A stretch of DNA of 64,000 nt from Bacillus sp. EB01. Its GTDB lineage: Bacteria; Bacillota; Bacilli; Bacillales; Cytobacillaceae. Positions 43,826 through 54,324 of the stretch are shown in pieces. Position 1 is the stretch's first letter. Every line of letters starts with the position of its first letter. Both the position numbers and the translations under genes were made by a program. The stretch lies in NCBI RefSeq assembly GCF_000613125.1, contig NZ_HG964497.1, positions 4,636,850-4,700,849 on the forward strand, given 5' to 3'. The notes under the pieces are model-generated. The model saw only the letters and a list, made by a program, of their open reading frames with translations. It did not search any database and was not told the origin of the DNA.

Positions 43826-45136
43826 TTATTTTTTCTTCATTTTATTCTGGCGTTTCCTGACTTTGGCAATCTCTTGATTGATTTTCTTTTTATATCCTGG
43901 CTTAACTTTCTTTGGTGCCTTTACAATTGCTTTGGCCATTTTATCTACTTCGTCTTCCTGCCGCTTACGTGTCTTCCGCTTATTTCGGTTGGCAATTTCG
44001 ACAAGCCCGTCTTTGCCAAAGTCAACATGCTTGAATTCAATTCCCATTTTCTCAAGCCTGTTCAGCGCATCTTCATCGGACGTATCATAAACAGTCAAGG
44101 CTGTACCAGAAAAATTAGCCCTTGCTGTCCTTCCCACCCTATGGACGTAAAAATCGAGATCGCTTGGCAACTCATAATTAATGACATGGCTGACCCCTTC
44201 TATATCAATGCCCCTGGCTGCGAGGTCTGTCGCAACAATATATTGATAATCAAGGTCCTGAATCTGTTTCATCATCTTCTTTCGTTCACGCGGAGGAAGA
44301 TCACCATGAACCCTTCCAACCTTCAGGCCTTTTCCAATAAGGAAATCTGCAACCTCATCGGCCATTTTTTTTGTGTTCGTAAAAACAATGGCGAGATAAG
44401 GATTAAACGCTTGAAGAACATTAAATACAATTTCTTTCTTGTTTTTATGCCTCGAAGGCAATAAAAGGTGTTCAAGATTTTCAGCAGCTTTTTTCTTTGG
44501 ATCTATATGGATATATTTCGGATTTTCCATGTATTTTTTTAGAAATGGCTTAAGCTTCTCCGGTATCGTTGCAGAAAATACAAGCATTTGCAGCTTCTCT
44601 GGCATTCTGGAAGCAATTCTGTCGACATCCTCAAGGAATCCCATATCGAGCATTAAGTCAGCTTCATCGACCACCAATGTTTTGGCTGTATGAACAAATA
44701 GTGCTTGGTCCTCAATAAGCGCGTGAATCCTTGAAGGTGTTCCCACTACAATATGGGGCTGAACCTTAAGCTTTTCTATCGACTTTTGCTTATCAGTACC
44801 TCCAATATAATTACGGACAACGATTGTTTCCGGGCCTTCATAATGTTCTGCTGCTTTAAGGAATTGCTGATATATCTGGCTAGCCAGTTCCCTTGTGGGC
44901 GCTGTAATGACTGCTTGAACCTCCTGGCGTCCAGGTTCAAGATGTTCAAGGATTGGCAGCAAGTAGGAGTGTGTCTTTCCTGTACCGGTCCTTGACTGAC
45001 CAATTGCACTTGCTCCCTTTAAGGCTGCAGGTATCATTTGCTCTTGTATTTCGGTTGGCTTTGTGAATCCTAACGATTCGACTGATTTTATTAAAAAAGG
45101 CTTTAAATTAAATTGATTAAATTGGTTTCCGCTCAT
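43826..45136 (-). CDS. cshB: DEAD-box RNA helicase CshB
   Basis: 436 residues. Motifs in order: Q motif ([13 protein letters not shown]), I ([12 protein letters not shown]), Ia ([10 protein letters not shown]), II ([11 protein letters not shown]), III (FSATIP), V ([14 protein letters not shown]) and VI ([13 protein letters not shown]). Highly basic C-terminal tail. In B. subtilis CshB (YqfR) aids RNA unfolding in the cold and in ribosome assembly. Confidence 0.94.
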   Translation of the reverse strand: MSGNQFNQFNLKPFLIKSVESLGFTKPTEIQEQMIPAALKGASAIGQSRTGTGKTHSYLLPILEHLEPGRQEVQAVITAPTRELASQIYQQFLKAAEHYEGPETIVVRNYIGGTDKQKSIEKLKVQPHIVVGTPSRIHALIEDQALFVHTAKTLVVDEADLMLDMGFLEDVDRIASRMPEKLQMLVFSATIPEKLKPFLKKYMENPKYIHIDPKKKAAENLEHLLLPSRHKNKKEIVFNVLQAFNPYLAIVFTNTKKMADEVADFLIGKGLKVGRVHGDLPPRERKKMMKQIQDLDYQYIVATDLAARGIDIEGVSHVINYELPSDLDFYVHRVGRTARANFSGTALTVYDTSDEDALNRLEKMGIEFKHVDFGKDGLVEIANRNKRKTRKRQEDEVDKMAKAIVKAPKKVKPGYKKKINQEIAKVRKRQNKMKKK

Positions 45137-45398
45137 TTTCAGGCTCCTTATATTCGGTTATGGAACTCTGCCCATCCTGTTATTATAGTAAAGATTCAAA
45201 TGTAAAGCCACTTATTATTATGATTTGCCTAATTACACACTTTCATGAAGGGCAATCCCATAACAAAGTTTCTTGATTTATTAATCCGTTTTTTAAAATT
45301 ACGGTGCAAAAAGGCAAAGAATCTTCAAAAGCATAACATAAATGGCAAACCTGCATATTTTAGAAAGAGGAAATAAATTTTTGAGAGGGGTTAAGAAC

Positions 45399-46028
45399 AT
45401 GCCACCATTCCCGCCAATGAATAGGCAGGGAGGAATGAACCGGCCATTTATGGGGCCCGGGAGACATCCTTTTGGCCCTGGACGCGGCTTTAATGGCCCT
45501 CCGTCGCCTTTCATGGGCTCTATGTCTCCAGGACGGCACCAAGGTCCCCAGGGACGCAGAGGAGGAGGATTGCTTTCAAGACTGCTCGGTAAATCAGGAG
45601 GAGGACAGGGTCACACTAGAAATATGGTATCCGCGGCCGGCAACACACAATCTGGGTCCTTTCTGAAGACACTTAGCAACCCTGAAGCAATCAACAGCTT
45701 CCTTGCCAATACACAGAACGTTATCCAGACAGCTCAATCCTTCGGTCCATTGATCGAACAATATGGCCCAATTATTAAAAACCTTCCATCAATGTGGAAA
45801 CTTTATCGGGGCTTAAAAAATACAGTTGACGATGAAACACCCAAGAACGAGCCCCAACAAAAAAAGAAAATAGTTGAATCGCATCCTATAAAAGAAAATG
45901 AAATACCAAAGGATTCAGAAGAGTCCAGCGATGGCCATGGCCAACCAGCTCCTGCACAACGGGGCGGATGGATGAGAAGGCCAAACAGGGTTGACGATGA
46001 TAGAAGCCGGCCAAAATTATTTTTTTAA
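45399..46028 (+). CDS. yqfQ: VrrA/YqfQ family protein
   Basis: 209 residues from the ATG at 45399 (GAGAGGGG 8-9 nt upstream). N-terminal 60 residues rich in Pro/Gly/Arg/Phe (GRHPFGPGRGFNGPPSPFMG), central folded domain (FLKTLSNPEAINSFLANTQN, VIQTAQSFGPLIEQYGPIIK), and a charged low-complexity C-tail. This is the layout of the YqfQ/VrrA spore-associated family. Divergent from cshB. Confidence 0.85.
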   Translation: MPPFPPMNRQGGMNRPFMGPGRHPFGPGRGFNGPPSPFMGSMSPGRHQGPQGRRGGGLLSRLLGKSGGGQGHTRNMVSAAGNTQSGSFLKTLSNPEAINSFLANTQNVIQTAQSFGPLIEQYGPIIKNLPSMWKLYRGLKNTVDDETPKNEPQQKKKIVESHPIKENEIPKDSEESSDGHGQPAPAQRGGWMRRPNRVDDDRSRPKLFF

Positions 46029-46030
46029 AG

Positions 46031-46055
46031 AAAGGTGCTGTATGGCACCTTTTTA
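46031..46055 (+). terminator. Terminator after yqfQ
   Basis: AAAGGTGC-TGTAT-GGCACCTTTTT, immediately after the stop. Confidence 0.85.
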
Positions 46056-46313
46056 CATATTCATGACGGCATACCTTCCCAACCGCCACTCTGGGCTTAT
46101 AGCCTTTATACGTTTAAATTTCTTTATTAGCTTGGGATAACTGGTTCTGCGCAGGTTTAAATATCTTTCTATTTTAAAGAATATTGTTCGTTAAATTTCC
46201 CGGTAAACCGGCATCCATTTTTTGATGTGAGATTTTTCACTTTGAACATATTATAATTACCTATATAATAAGAAGGTATAGCAAGTCTAACCTAACCAGG
46301 AGGGGCTTTTTTA

Positions 46314-47270
46314 ATGAAGGTTATAAAAATTTCGCCGCGAGGCTATTGTTATGGTGTTGTTGATGCCATGGTTATCGCCCGCAATGCGGCACTTGACAAA
46401 ACATTACCACGCCCTATCTACATCCTTGGGATGATTGTTCATAATAAGCATGTGACCGACGCATTTGCGGAGGAAGGCATTATTACCCTTGATGGAAGCA
46501 ACCGCAAGGAAATTCTCGAGAAGGTTGACAAAGGCACCGTTATTTTTACAGCACACGGCATTTCGCCAGAGGTCCGCAGCCTTGCAAAGGAGAAAGGCCT
46601 CGTTACCATTGATGCGACCTGTCCGGATGTAACCAAGACCCACGACTTAATCCGGGAAAAAGAAGCTGAAGGCTTTAAGGTGGTTTACATCGGTAAAAAA
46701 GGCCATCCTGAACCGGAAGGCGCGGTAGGCGTTGCCGCTCCGGGAGTTGTCCATCTTGTCGAAACAGAAGAGGATGTTAATGCTCTTAATTTATACCACG
46801 ATAAAATTATCGTAACCAACCAGACGACAATGAGCCAATGGGATGTTTCCGCTATTATGAAGAGAGTAAAAGAGAAGTATCCTCATGCCGAAGTCCATAA
46901 GGAAATTTGCATGGCGACCCAAGTAAGGCAGGAGGCTGTCGCTCAGCAGGCTGGTGAAGCGGATGTGTTGATTGTTGTCGGAGATCCGAAGAGCAATAAC
47001 TCCAACAGGCTTGCCCAGGTATCGCAAGAAATTGCCGATACAAAAGCCTATAGGATTGCCGATATCTCCGAGCTTGACCTTGAATGGCTAAAAGGTGCTG
47101 AAACGGTTGCCGTCACTGCTGGCGCATCGACCCCGACGCCTATAACAAAAGAAGTCATTATGTTCCTTGACCAGTTCGACCCTGAAAATCCCGCTACATG
47201 GGAACGGAAGAAAAATGTACCCCTTTCAAAAATCCTGCCGAAGGTCAAAAAGGCTGAGGTGCAAAAATAG
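46314..47270 (+). CDS. ispH: 4-hydroxy-3-methylbut-2-enyl diphosphate reductase
   Basis: 318 residues. Last step of the MEP pathway, giving IPP and DMAPP. Cluster cysteines are in [11 protein letters not shown] (Cys13), [12 protein letters not shown] and [12 protein letters not shown]. Substrate His are in [12 protein letters not shown] and [10 protein letters not shown]; the T-A-G-A-S-T-P block is [20 protein letters not shown] at 46314 after CCAGGAGGGG. Confidence 0.95.
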   Translation: MKVIKISPRGYCYGVVDAMVIARNAALDKTLPRPIYILGMIVHNKHVTDAFAEEGIITLDGSNRKEILEKVDKGTVIFTAHGISPEVRSLAKEKGLVTIDATCPDVTKTHDLIREKEAEGFKVVYIGKKGHPEPEGAVGVAAPGVVHLVETEEDVNALNLYHDKIIVTNQTTMSQWDVSAIMKRVKEKYPHAEVHKEICMATQVRQEAVAQQAGEADVLIVVGDPKSNNSNRLAQVSQEIADTKAYRIADISELDLEWLKGAETVAVTAGASTPTPITKEVIMFLDQFDPENPATWERKKNVPLSKILPKVKKAEVQK

Positions 47271-47303
47271 AAAAAATCCGGCTGCCACTAGCCGGATTTT
47301 TTT
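47271..47303 (+). terminator. Terminator after ispH
   Basis: AAAAAATCCGGCT-GCCACT-AGCCGGATTTTTTT. Confidence 0.92.
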
Positions 47304-47334
47304 ACTGTTAACCTTCAGAAGCCGCAGCTACCTT

Positions 47335-48450
47335 TTATATCGTTTTGAATGGATTCGTATCAATTTGAGAGGCCAAAATTTCAACATCGAAGCCAGCTTC
47401 GTCACACATCTTGCTTAATACGGAGGCAAGGCCTTTTTTCATAATCTTCTCAGCGATATGCCCTGGATCGACCATATTAAGGCCGAGCATTAAAGCATCG
47501 TGAGCTACATGGAAATAAATATCCCCTGTCACATATACGTCGGCTCCCTTTCGTTTTGCCTGAGAAAAATATTTATTTCCGTCCCCGCCTAGGACAGCAA
47601 CTTTTTTTACTCTTGAACTCAAGTCTCCAACAACCCGTACAGTTTCAACCTCAAAATCATTCTTTACTTTTTCAGCAAACTCGGCAAGAGTCATCTCTTC
47701 AATCGTCCCAATCCTGCCAAGCCCGAGTATCTCCCCCTGATTTTCAAGAGGATAAACATCATAGGCTGGTTCTTCATAAGGGTGAACCTTAAGCATCGCT
47801 GTAACAGCTTTCCTCGCAAGCCGGGATGGAACAATTGTCTCCACCCTTACTTCTTCAACTTCTTCAAGCTGTCCCTGTTTCCCTATATGAGGGTTTGTAT
47901 TCTCTCCCGGAAGGAATCGGCCAGTACCATTCGAAGAGAACGAACAGTGTGAGTAATTACCGATTGCACCTGCTCCTGCTTTTCCAAGTGAATCCCTCAC
48001 CCTTTCGGCATCTTCTAGCGGAACATAAACAACGATCTTCTGCAGTTTTTCTTCATAGGTCGGTGATAGGACCTCTGTATTCTTAAGGTTGAGAGAATCC
48101 GCAAGCATATCATTTACTCCGCCCTTGGCCACATCAAGGTTCGTATGGGCAGCATACACCGAAATGTCATGCTTAATCAGCTTCTCGATTATTCTTCCAG
48201 GGACGGTATCTGTTGCAAGCTTTGCCAGCGGACGATAAATCGGCGGATGGTGAGCAATGATTAGCTGTACCTGTTTGTTAATTGCTTCCTCAACAACTGC
48301 CTCTGTCAGGTCCAATGTAACCAACACCCTTTGAACCGGCCGATTTAATCGTCCTATTTGAAGGCCAATTTTATCTCCTTCTACTGCGTATTCCTTCGGT
48401 GAGAAGGTTTCGAGCAGTTGAATGGCTTCATGTCCATTTATTTTCTTCAC
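47335..48450 (-). CDS. yqfO: Nif3-like dinuclear metal center protein (YqfO)
   Basis: 371 residues. The Nif3/NIF3L core has LIIAHHPPIYRPLAKL with metal-binding His and DISVYAAHTNLDVAKGGVND. A central inserted domain of about 120 residues (EKLQKIVVYVPLEDAERVRD ... VHPYEEPAYDVYPL) is typical of the Firmicutes form, and the second metal site is VYVTGDIYFHVAHDAL. Starts at a GTG overlapping the trmK stop (GTGA), AGGAGG upstream. Confidence 0.93.
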   Translation of the reverse strand: MKKINGHEAIQLLETFSPKEYAVEGDKIGLQIGRLNRPVQRVLVTLDLTEAVVEEAINKQVQLIIAHHPPIYRPLAKLATDTVPGRIIEKLIKHDISVYAAHTNLDVAKGGVNDMLADSLNLKNTEVLSPTYEEKLQKIVVYVPLEDAERVRDSLGKAGAGAIGNYSHCSFSSNGTGRFLPGENTNPHIGKQGQLEEVEEVRVETIVPSRLARKAVTAMLKVHPYEEPAYDVYPLENQGEILGLGRIGTIEEMTLAEFAEKVKNDFEVETVRVVGDLSSRVKKVAVLGGDGNKYFSQAKRKGADVYVTGDIYFHVAHDALMLGLNMVDPGHIAEKIMKKGLASVLSKMCDEAGFDVEILASQIDTNPFKTI

Positions 48451-49157
48451 TGATTTAAAACCTCCTCCACTAATGCGATTTTTTTCTGCAGTTCATCTTT
48501 TTTCGCACTTACTTCATCTGACGGCTTGGCCAGGCTTAGCCTTTCTAATACAATTTGCCAGTTTTCTTTTTCGAGCTTCCACTTCTTTAGAAACGGCTCT
48601 TTTTTACTCTTCAATAAAAACGGTCCAAACAATAGCCCGGTTTCCAGGCCGCTCTCATATGGATAGGCAGGATTCCCTCTTTCGGCAACAAGGACCTCGT
48701 AAATTTTCCCATCTTCCTCTAAAATATCTTCATTCACAAGTTCCCAGTTATTTTCATATAGCCATTTCCTGATTGTCCAGGCTGCAATATTAGGCTGCAG
48801 TACAAGCCGTTTTACCCCTTCTAGCTTCCCTTTACCTACTTCAAGGATATCTGAAATGAGAGCCCCTCCCATCCCTGCAATGGATATACAATCTACTTCT
48901 CCAGGGGAGATAACCTCCAATCCATTCCCTAAACGGACTTGAATGATGTTCTCCAGATTCTCCGCCTCTACCTGCCTCTTGGCAGTCGTATAAGGGCCTT
49001 CTACTACTTCACCTGCAATGGCCGATACAATTAAACCTTTGTTAGCTAGAAAGCACGGCAGATAAGCATGGTCAGAGCCAATGTCCGCCAGCTTCGCTCC
49101 TTTTGGTATGAAGTTGGCCACTGTCTGCAGCCGTTTTGATAATTGTCCTGAGTTCAA
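48447..49157 (-). CDS. trmK: tRNA (adenine(22)-N1)-methyltransferase
   Basis: SAM-dependent Rossmann methyltransferase with GAKLADIGSDHAYLPCFLA near residue 25 and DCISIAGMGGALISDILE near 90. 236 residues if started at TTG 49157 (MNSGQLSKRLQTVANFIP, matching TrmK starts); GTG codons at 49169 and 49166 are alternatives. Coupled to yqfO by a GTGA overlap, as in B. subtilis yqfN-yqfO. Confidence 0.9.
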   Translation of the reverse strand: MNSGQLSKRLQTVANFIPKGAKLADIGSDHAYLPCFLANKGLIVSAIAGEVVEGPYTTAKRQVEAENLENIIQVRLGNGLEVISPGEVDCISIAGMGGALISDILEVGKGKLEGVKRLVLQPNIAAWTIRKWLYENNWELVNEDILEEDGKIYEVLVAERGNPAYPYESGLETGLLFGPFLLKSKKEPFLKKWKLEKENWQIVLERLSLAKPSDEVSAKKDELQKKIALVEEVLNQ

Positions 49158-49215
49158 GGTAAGCACCACTTTTCTTTCATCTCTATATCAGTATAAAAAA
49201 GAATGTTTCCATATG

Positions 49216-49250
49216 CAAAAAAACACGCTGCCATCTTGAATGGCAGCGTC
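49216..49250 (-). terminator. Terminator after cccA
   Basis: Minus strand CGCTGCCATTCAAGATGGCAGCG followed by TGTTTTTTTGC; lies 20 nt past the cccA stop. Confidence 0.88.
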
Positions 49251-49270
49251 CGCTGATTAAATTATTTAGT

Positions 49271-49633
49271 TTATTTCTTTTCAGAAAGCCATTTTGCTAC
49301 TGCATCGGCCTCTGCACCCTGGACGAGTCCGCCAGGCATGCCCGTGCCTTTACCGTTAAGCAGGATGTCCTTTATTTCCTCTTCGGAAAGCCTTGCTCCT
49401 ACATCAGCAAGCTTAGGCGCGTTTCCCTGCCCCTGAAGCTTGTCACCGTGGCAAGTGATGCAACCCTTTGCTTCATATAACTCTTCAGGATTTGCAGCCT
49501 GTTCCGTTTTTTCGCCGCCTTTTTCCCCTTTGGCAAGTTCGTCCCCGTCTCCAAGCCCCTTGAAGGAAAGCACAAACATTAGGCCAATCCCCATAACCAT
49601 GATCATGATGAAAGGAATGACTGGATTTTTCAT
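49271..49633 (-). CDS. cccA: Cytochrome c550
   Basis: 120 residues: N-terminal membrane anchor (VIPFIMIMVMGIGLMFVLSF), charged linker, then a single c-type heme domain. The attachment motif is KGCITCHG (C-x-x-C-H) and the axial Met is in GKGTGMPGGL. Anchored outside the membrane; electron carrier in respiration. ATG at 49633 behind AAGGGAGGG. Confidence 0.93.
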   Translation of the reverse strand: MKNPVIPFIMIMVMGIGLMFVLSFKGLGDGDELAKGEKGGEKTEQAANPEELYEAKGCITCHGDKLQGQGNAPKLADVGARLSEEEIKDILLNGKGTGMPGGLVQGAEADAVAKWLSEKK

Positions 49634-49750
49634 GTGGAATACCCTCCCTTATGTACGTAGAAAAACAAATTTAATATTTCAAACAACTATTATTGTATAT
49701 GAAAATGACTAGAAGGAAAAGGATAAAGTTACTTTTGTCACAATTAAAAT

Positions 49751-49766
49751 GACAAAAGCGTAAGCG
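49751..49766 (+). repeat. Fragment of the dispersed intergenic repeat family
   Basis: GACAAAAGCGTAAGCG matches the first 16 nt of copies A-C with one change; nothing else of the repeat is present. Confidence 0.45.
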
Positions 49767-49799
49767 TAGTCATGAAACAAATAGTCTCCTTAATTATCG

Positions 49800-49838
49800 A
49801 AAAGGCTGGACAGGTGTTTCCCTCCAGCCTTTTTAGTA
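49800..49838 (-). terminator. Terminator after the acyl-CoA dehydrogenase gene
   Basis: AAAGGCTGGA / TCCAGCCTTTTT stem, 12-nt loop, just past the minus-strand stop at 49847. Confidence 0.82.
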
Positions 49839-49846
49839 AATTAAAT

Positions 49847-50989
49847 TTAGCTGCAGCCGACTTCCCTGGCTATCACCATTCGTTGAATTTCGGAAGTGCC
49901 TTCGCCAATTTCAAGCAGCTTGGCATCCCTCATATATCTTTCAACATGGTATTCCTTCATATACCCATAACCTCCATGTATTTGGACAGCCTGATCCGTT
50001 ACCTCCATGCATATCTCAGAGGCATATAGCTTGCACATGGAAGCTTCTTTTGAAAATCTCTTGCCCTGGTCCTTCAGCCAGGCAGCTTTATAAACCATCG
50101 TCCTCGCCAGTTCGATTTTCATTGCCATATCTGCAAGTTTAAACTGTATGGCCTGAAACGATGAAAGGCTCTTGCCAAATTGTTTTCGTTCTTTTGAATA
50201 CTGAAGCGCCTTATCAAAAGCAGCCTGGGCAATTCCTACTGCCATCGCACCAATCCCAATCCTGCCTCCATCAAGAGTCATCAAGAATTGCTTGAAACCC
50301 TCTCCCCTTTTCCCAAGGAGATTTTCTTCAGGGACACGGACATCCTCAAGAACCAATTCAGTTGTATTGGAAGAATGAAGTCCCATTTTTTCATAGTTAT
50401 CAATTACAGCAAATCCTTTTGAATCTGTTGGGACGATAATTGCACTGATTTCCTTTTTATCGCCGCTGCCTCCAGTCACTGCTGTCAAGGCTAGATGTTT
50501 GGCGTAGCTAGCATTCGTTATAAAACATTTACTGCCATTGATCACCCATTCCCCATTTTCAAGCTTGGCAGATGTTCTAGTGCCTCCCGCATCCGAGCCT
50601 GCATTTGGCTCGGTTAAACCAAATGCCCCAAAAGACTCACCAGTACATATTGGTGTTAGAAACATGCGTTTTTGTTCCTGAGTGCCAAACATATTGATAG
50701 GTGCTCCCCCAAGCGAAATATGGGCTGAGTACGTAATGCCCGTTGAACCGCAAGCCCTGCTCAATTCCTCGGTTACAATTGCGAAACTTATCGTATCAGC
50801 TCCGCCCCCGCCATATTCTTCAGGAAAAGGAAGGCCCATTATGCCCATGTCTGCAAGCTTCTTAAAAATATCTACAGGAAATTGCTTTGTACGATCCCTT
50901 TCCAGGGCACCCGGAGCTACTTCAGCATCCGCAAACTCCCTTATAGTTTTTCGGATCATTTCTTGTTCCGCAGTCAAGTTAAAATCCAT
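49847..50989 (-). CDS. Acyl-CoA dehydrogenase
   Basis: 380 residues of the short/medium-chain FAD type. FAD and substrate regions are GAFGLTEPNAGSDAGGTRTS and FITNASYAKHLALTAV. The C-terminal catalytic Glu lies in LLEIGEGTSEIQRMVIAREV, and QIHGGYGYMKEYHVERYMRD is conserved. Catalyses alpha,beta-dehydrogenation of acyl-CoA in fatty or branched acid breakdown. Related to B. subtilis AcdA/MmgC; exact chain specificity cannot be told. ATG at 50989 after GGAGGGGGATATA. Single gene. Confidence 0.92.
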   Translation of the reverse strand: MDFNLTAEQEMIRKTIREFADAEVAPGALERDRTKQFPVDIFKKLADMGIMGLPFPEEYGGGGADTISFAIVTEELSRACGSTGITYSAHISLGGAPINMFGTQEQKRMFLTPICTGESFGAFGLTEPNAGSDAGGTRTSAKLENGEWVINGSKCFITNASYAKHLALTAVTGGSGDKKEISAIIVPTDSKGFAVIDNYEKMGLHSSNTTELVLEDVRVPEENLLGKRGEGFKQFLMTLDGGRIGIGAMAVGIAQAAFDKALQYSKERKQFGKSLSSFQAIQFKLADMAMKIELARTMVYKAAWLKDQGKRFSKEASMCKLYASEICMEVTDQAVQIHGGYGYMKEYHVERYMRDAKLLEIGEGTSEIQRMVIAREVGCS

Positions 50990-51337
50990 ATATCCCCCTC
51001 CAACAACAATGAATGCGCTTTCTTATCCATTATATGGGCAGGTATGAATTTTCTCAACATTTATACTTTTAGAAAAACAAAGGCGGTTTTTGTTAATTTT
51101 ATTTTAAAGCGGATTTGCTTTCCCTCTCTTCATTCAGTAAAATGAATCAAACAGTATAGGTTAACTGTTAAAAAGATGGAAGCAAACCTAGGAATGTGCA
51201 GCATAGCATAATGGTTCCCTATGTCTTTAAAAACTGCTATGCTAAAATGCTCTTTATTAAATAGCAATATCCTATAACATAGTCAAAAAATAAAAAGAGC
51301 CTGCCTCAATAGGGCAAGCTCATAGTTTGTTTCAATT
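50990..51337. other. Intergenic region with a long-loop inverted repeat
   Basis: No gene. A perfect 9-bp inverted repeat AGCATAGCA (51200-51208) / TGCTATGCT (51235-51243) with a 26-nt loop, and then the sigA terminator. Confidence 0.6.
51292..51325 (-). terminator. Terminator after sigA
   Basis: Minus strand GAGCTTGCC-CTATTGA-GGCAGGCTC followed by TTTTTATTTTTT. Confidence 0.85.
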
Positions 51338-52477
51338 TTATTCAAGGAAATCCTTTAAGCGTTTGCTGCGGCTCGGATGGCGAAGCTTACGTAAAGCTTT
51401 TGCTTCGATTTGCCGGATCCGCTCACGGGTGACGCCAAATACCTTTCCGACTTCTTCAAGTGTCCTTGTACGGCCATCATCAAGGCCAAAACGCAGGCGG
51501 AGGACATTTTCCTCCCTGTCGGTCAGCGTATCCAGAACGTCTTCAAGCTGCTCCTTCAAAAGCTCGTATGCAGCATGCTCAGATGGAGATGTAGCATCCT
51601 GGTCTTCAATGAAGTCACCAAGATGTGAATCATCTTCTTCTCCGATAGGGGTTTCGAGCGATACTGGTTCCTGGGCAATTTTCAAAATTTCCCTAACCTT
51701 ATCAGGCGTAAGATCCATATCCTCCGCAATTTCCTCCGGAGTTGGTTCGCGCCCAAGATCCTGGAGCAGCTGCCTTTGGACCCTTATCAATTTATTAATG
51801 GTTTCTACCATATGGACTGGGATACGGATTGTCCGGGCTTGGTCTGCAATAGCACGTGTAATGGCCTGGCGGATCCACCATGTGGCATACGTACTGAATT
51901 TAAAGCCCTTACGGTAATCAAATTTCTCAACTGCTTTAATCAAGCCCATGTTGCCTTCCTGGATCAAATCGAGGAACAGCATTCCACGGCCAACATAGCG
52001 CTTGGCAATACTGACTACAAGCCTAAGATTGGCTTCAGCGAGACGGCGTTTTGCCTCTTCATCGCCTTTCTCAATCTTGTTAGCCAATTGAATTTCCTCT
52101 TCGGCGGTTAACAGGTCGACCCTGCCAATTTCTTTCAGGTACATCCGGACTGGGTCATTGATTTTGACACCCGGGGGGACACTCAAGTCATTCAGGTCAA
52201 ATTCTTCATCATCCTTGGAAATTTCCTTTAGGCTTGGGCCGTCATCCTCATCGTCATCACCCTTATTGCCTACAAGTTCAATTCCCTGGTCTGTAAGGGA
52301 TTCATAAAATTCATCCATTTGTTCAGAATCCATATCAAAATTCGCCATTCTCTCGGCTATATCGTCATATGCAAGATGGCCGGCTTTTTTTCCTTGAGCC
52401 GTTAACTTGTCTTTCACTTGTTCAATGGTCAATTCGTTATCGACCTCTTGTGACCGTGCTGATTTTTTTTCAGCCAT
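51338..52477 (-). CDS. sigA: Primary RNA polymerase sigma factor SigA (RpoD)
   Basis: 379 residues. Region 1.1 acidic N-part ([20 protein letters not shown]), region 1.2/2 with [20 protein letters not shown], core 2.4 [20 protein letters not shown], region 3 [14 protein letters not shown], region 4 [20 protein letters not shown]. Directs housekeeping transcription. ATG at 52477 with AAGGAGGGGGACCA, 33 nt after dnaG. Confidence 0.97.
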   Translation of the reverse strand: MAEKKSARSQEVDNELTIEQVKDKLTAQGKKAGHLAYDDIAERMANFDMDSEQMDEFYESLTDQGIELVGNKGDDDEDDGPSLKEISKDDEEFDLNDLSVPPGVKINDPVRMYLKEIGRVDLLTAEEEIQLANKIEKGDEEAKRRLAEANLRLVVSIAKRYVGRGMLFLDLIQEGNMGLIKAVEKFDYRKGFKFSTYATWWIRQAITRAIADQARTIRIPVHMVETINKLIRVQRQLLQDLGREPTPEEIAEDMDLTPDKVREILKIAQEPVSLETPIGEEDDSHLGDFIEDQDATSPSEHAAYELLKEQLEDVLDTLTDREENVLRLRFGLDDGRTRTLEEVGKVFGVTRERIRQIEAKALRKLRHPSRSKRLKDFLE

Positions 52478-52510
52478 TGGTCCCCCTCCTTAAAATTCAT
52501 CCTAAACTGC

Positions 52511-54310
52511 TTATAGTGATTTTTGCATTTGAATTATTTCAATTCCAAGCTGGCCAGCCCTGAGATAATCCTTTTGGGCTTCAGCTTCTTTTAGTTGGGC
52601 GCGTTTTTCATTTATCTTTAGCATCTTTTGATGTTTCAACACTTGATGGATATAATCATTTAGTTCCTGGTCAGCAAGTTCTTCGTTAAGGGTCATCATT
52701 TCTATATCAGCAACAAGCCTCCTCAGCTTTTCATCCCCAATATAATCAAGGAATTCACTTAATATGAACTGTTCCTTTTCCTCATAATAACCGAAAAGGA
52801 AAGTAATGATTGCCTGATGGTCATCATCATTAAGTGTATTTCCCTCAAGCATATCCTGAATAACATAAGCAGTGTCCTTGCTTCTGAGCATATGGGCGAT
52901 AAGCCTCCGCTCCGCATTGTAATATGCTGGTTTCAGTCCGGAAATATGCCTGTACACTTGCTTGCGTGCTACAGGTGGAGGTTCGGTAACCTGATTCGTG
53001 CTTTTTGGGGAGCTTGCTGCCATTTGCTGTTTTAATGCCTCTAAGGACAGTGAAAATTCACTAGAAAGCTGCCTCAGGTAATGGTCTTTTTCAATCGCCA
53101 TAGGCAGCTTGCTTATTTCGCTTACTATCTTTTCGATATAAGCCAGCCTATCTCCTTCATTCTGAAGATTTTTTCCTCTTCTAAAATAAAGAAATTTGAA
53201 AGACATCCACGTATGGCTGGACTCAATTATTTCATTACGGAATCTTTCTGATCCAAACTTCTTGATGTAGTCATCCGGATCAAGCCCATCTGGCATCATA
53301 GCTACCTTTATTTCAATACCAGCTTTGGCAAGCATGTTCCCAGCACGATAGGCTGCTTCAATTCCTGCATTGTCTGAATCGTAACATATTGTAACCGCCT
53401 GTGTATTGCGCCTGATCATGGCAATATGCTCATCAGTAAGTGATGTGCCCATCGTGGCAATACCATTTTCAACACCGGCGCGATCGGCCGAGATTACATC
53501 TGCAAACCCTTCGAATAGGACAGCCTGGTGATGCCGGCGAATAACCGGCTTGGCATGATTGAAATTATATAGCGTTTTACTTTTATTAAAGATAGCCGTT
53601 TCAGGACTATTCAAGTACTTCGGCTTTTCATCTCCTAATGCCCTTCCTGAAAAAGCAATCGTCTTTCCATTATGATCGAGTATTGGAAACATAATCCTGT
53701 TCCTGAAACGGTCCAGGTATGTACCATCGCGCTCCCGTCTGACCAGAAGCCCTGCCTTTTCCATTATCTCCGGCATAAAGCCTCTTTTCTGGAGATACGT
53801 TGCGGTAAATTCCCATGAATCCATTGAATAACCTATTTGGAACTTATCAATTGATTCTCTGGTGAACCCGCGATCGAGGAGATACTCAAGGGGCTCTTGA
53901 CCCTCTTTTGTGTTTACAAGTAAATGATGATAGAATTTCCTTAAAAGTTCATGTGCATCAAAATATGGCTGCAGCTCTGCATGTCTTTTGGGATCGCCGC
54001 CCGGAGTTTGGGAAATCTCCAGTTCAATCCCTGACCGCTCCGCAATCTTTAAGGCAGCTTCACTAAATGAGGCACCTTCAAGTTCCATTAAAAATGAAAA
54101 AACATTCCCGCCCGCTCCGCAGCCAAAACAATAGAAAATCTGTTTGTCGGGAGAGACAGAAAATGATGGTGAATTTTCCCCGTGGAAAGGGCAAAGACCG
54201 AAATAATTCCTACCTTGCTTTTTCAGTTGCACATAATCGCTGATCACATCAACAATATCAACAGATTGCCTAATCTGATTGATTTTTTCTTCAGGTATGC
54301 GCTCTGCCAT
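52511..54310 (-). CDS. dnaG: DNA primase
   Basis: 599 residues. N-terminal zinc finger (CPFHGENSPSFSVSPDKQIF, YCFGCGAGG; CHC2 type), RNA polymerase core with the Toprim motif LFEGFADVISADRAGVENGI near residue 260, and CYDSDNAGIEAA. The C-terminal helicase-binding domain is about the last 150 residues. Makes primers at the replication fork. Upstream of sigA, the classic macromolecular synthesis arrangement. Confidence 0.97.
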   Translation of the reverse strand: MAERIPEEKINQIRQSVDIVDVISDYVQLKKQGRNYFGLCPFHGENSPSFSVSPDKQIFYCFGCGAGGNVFSFLMELEGASFSEAALKIAERSGIELEISQTPGGDPKRHAELQPYFDAHELLRKFYHHLLVNTKEGQEPLEYLLDRGFTRESIDKFQIGYSMDSWEFTATYLQKRGFMPEIMEKAGLLVRRERDGTYLDRFRNRIMFPILDHNGKTIAFSGRALGDEKPKYLNSPETAIFNKSKTLYNFNHAKPVIRRHHQAVLFEGFADVISADRAGVENGIATMGTSLTDEHIAMIRRNTQAVTICYDSDNAGIEAAYRAGNMLAKAGIEIKVAMMPDGLDPDDYIKKFGSERFRNEIIESSHTWMSFKFLYFRRGKNLQNEGDRLAYIEKIVSEISKLPMAIEKDHYLRQLSSEFSLSLEALKQQMAASSPKSTNQVTEPPPVARKQVYRHISGLKPAYYNAERRLIAHMLRSKDTAYVIQDMLEGNTLNDDDHQAIITFLFGYYEEKEQFILSEFLDYIGDEKLRRLVADIEMMTLNEELADQELNDYIHQVLKHQKMLKINEKRAQLKEAEAQKDYLRAGQLGIEIIQMQKSL

Positions 54311-54324
54311 ACGAACAACTCCAG

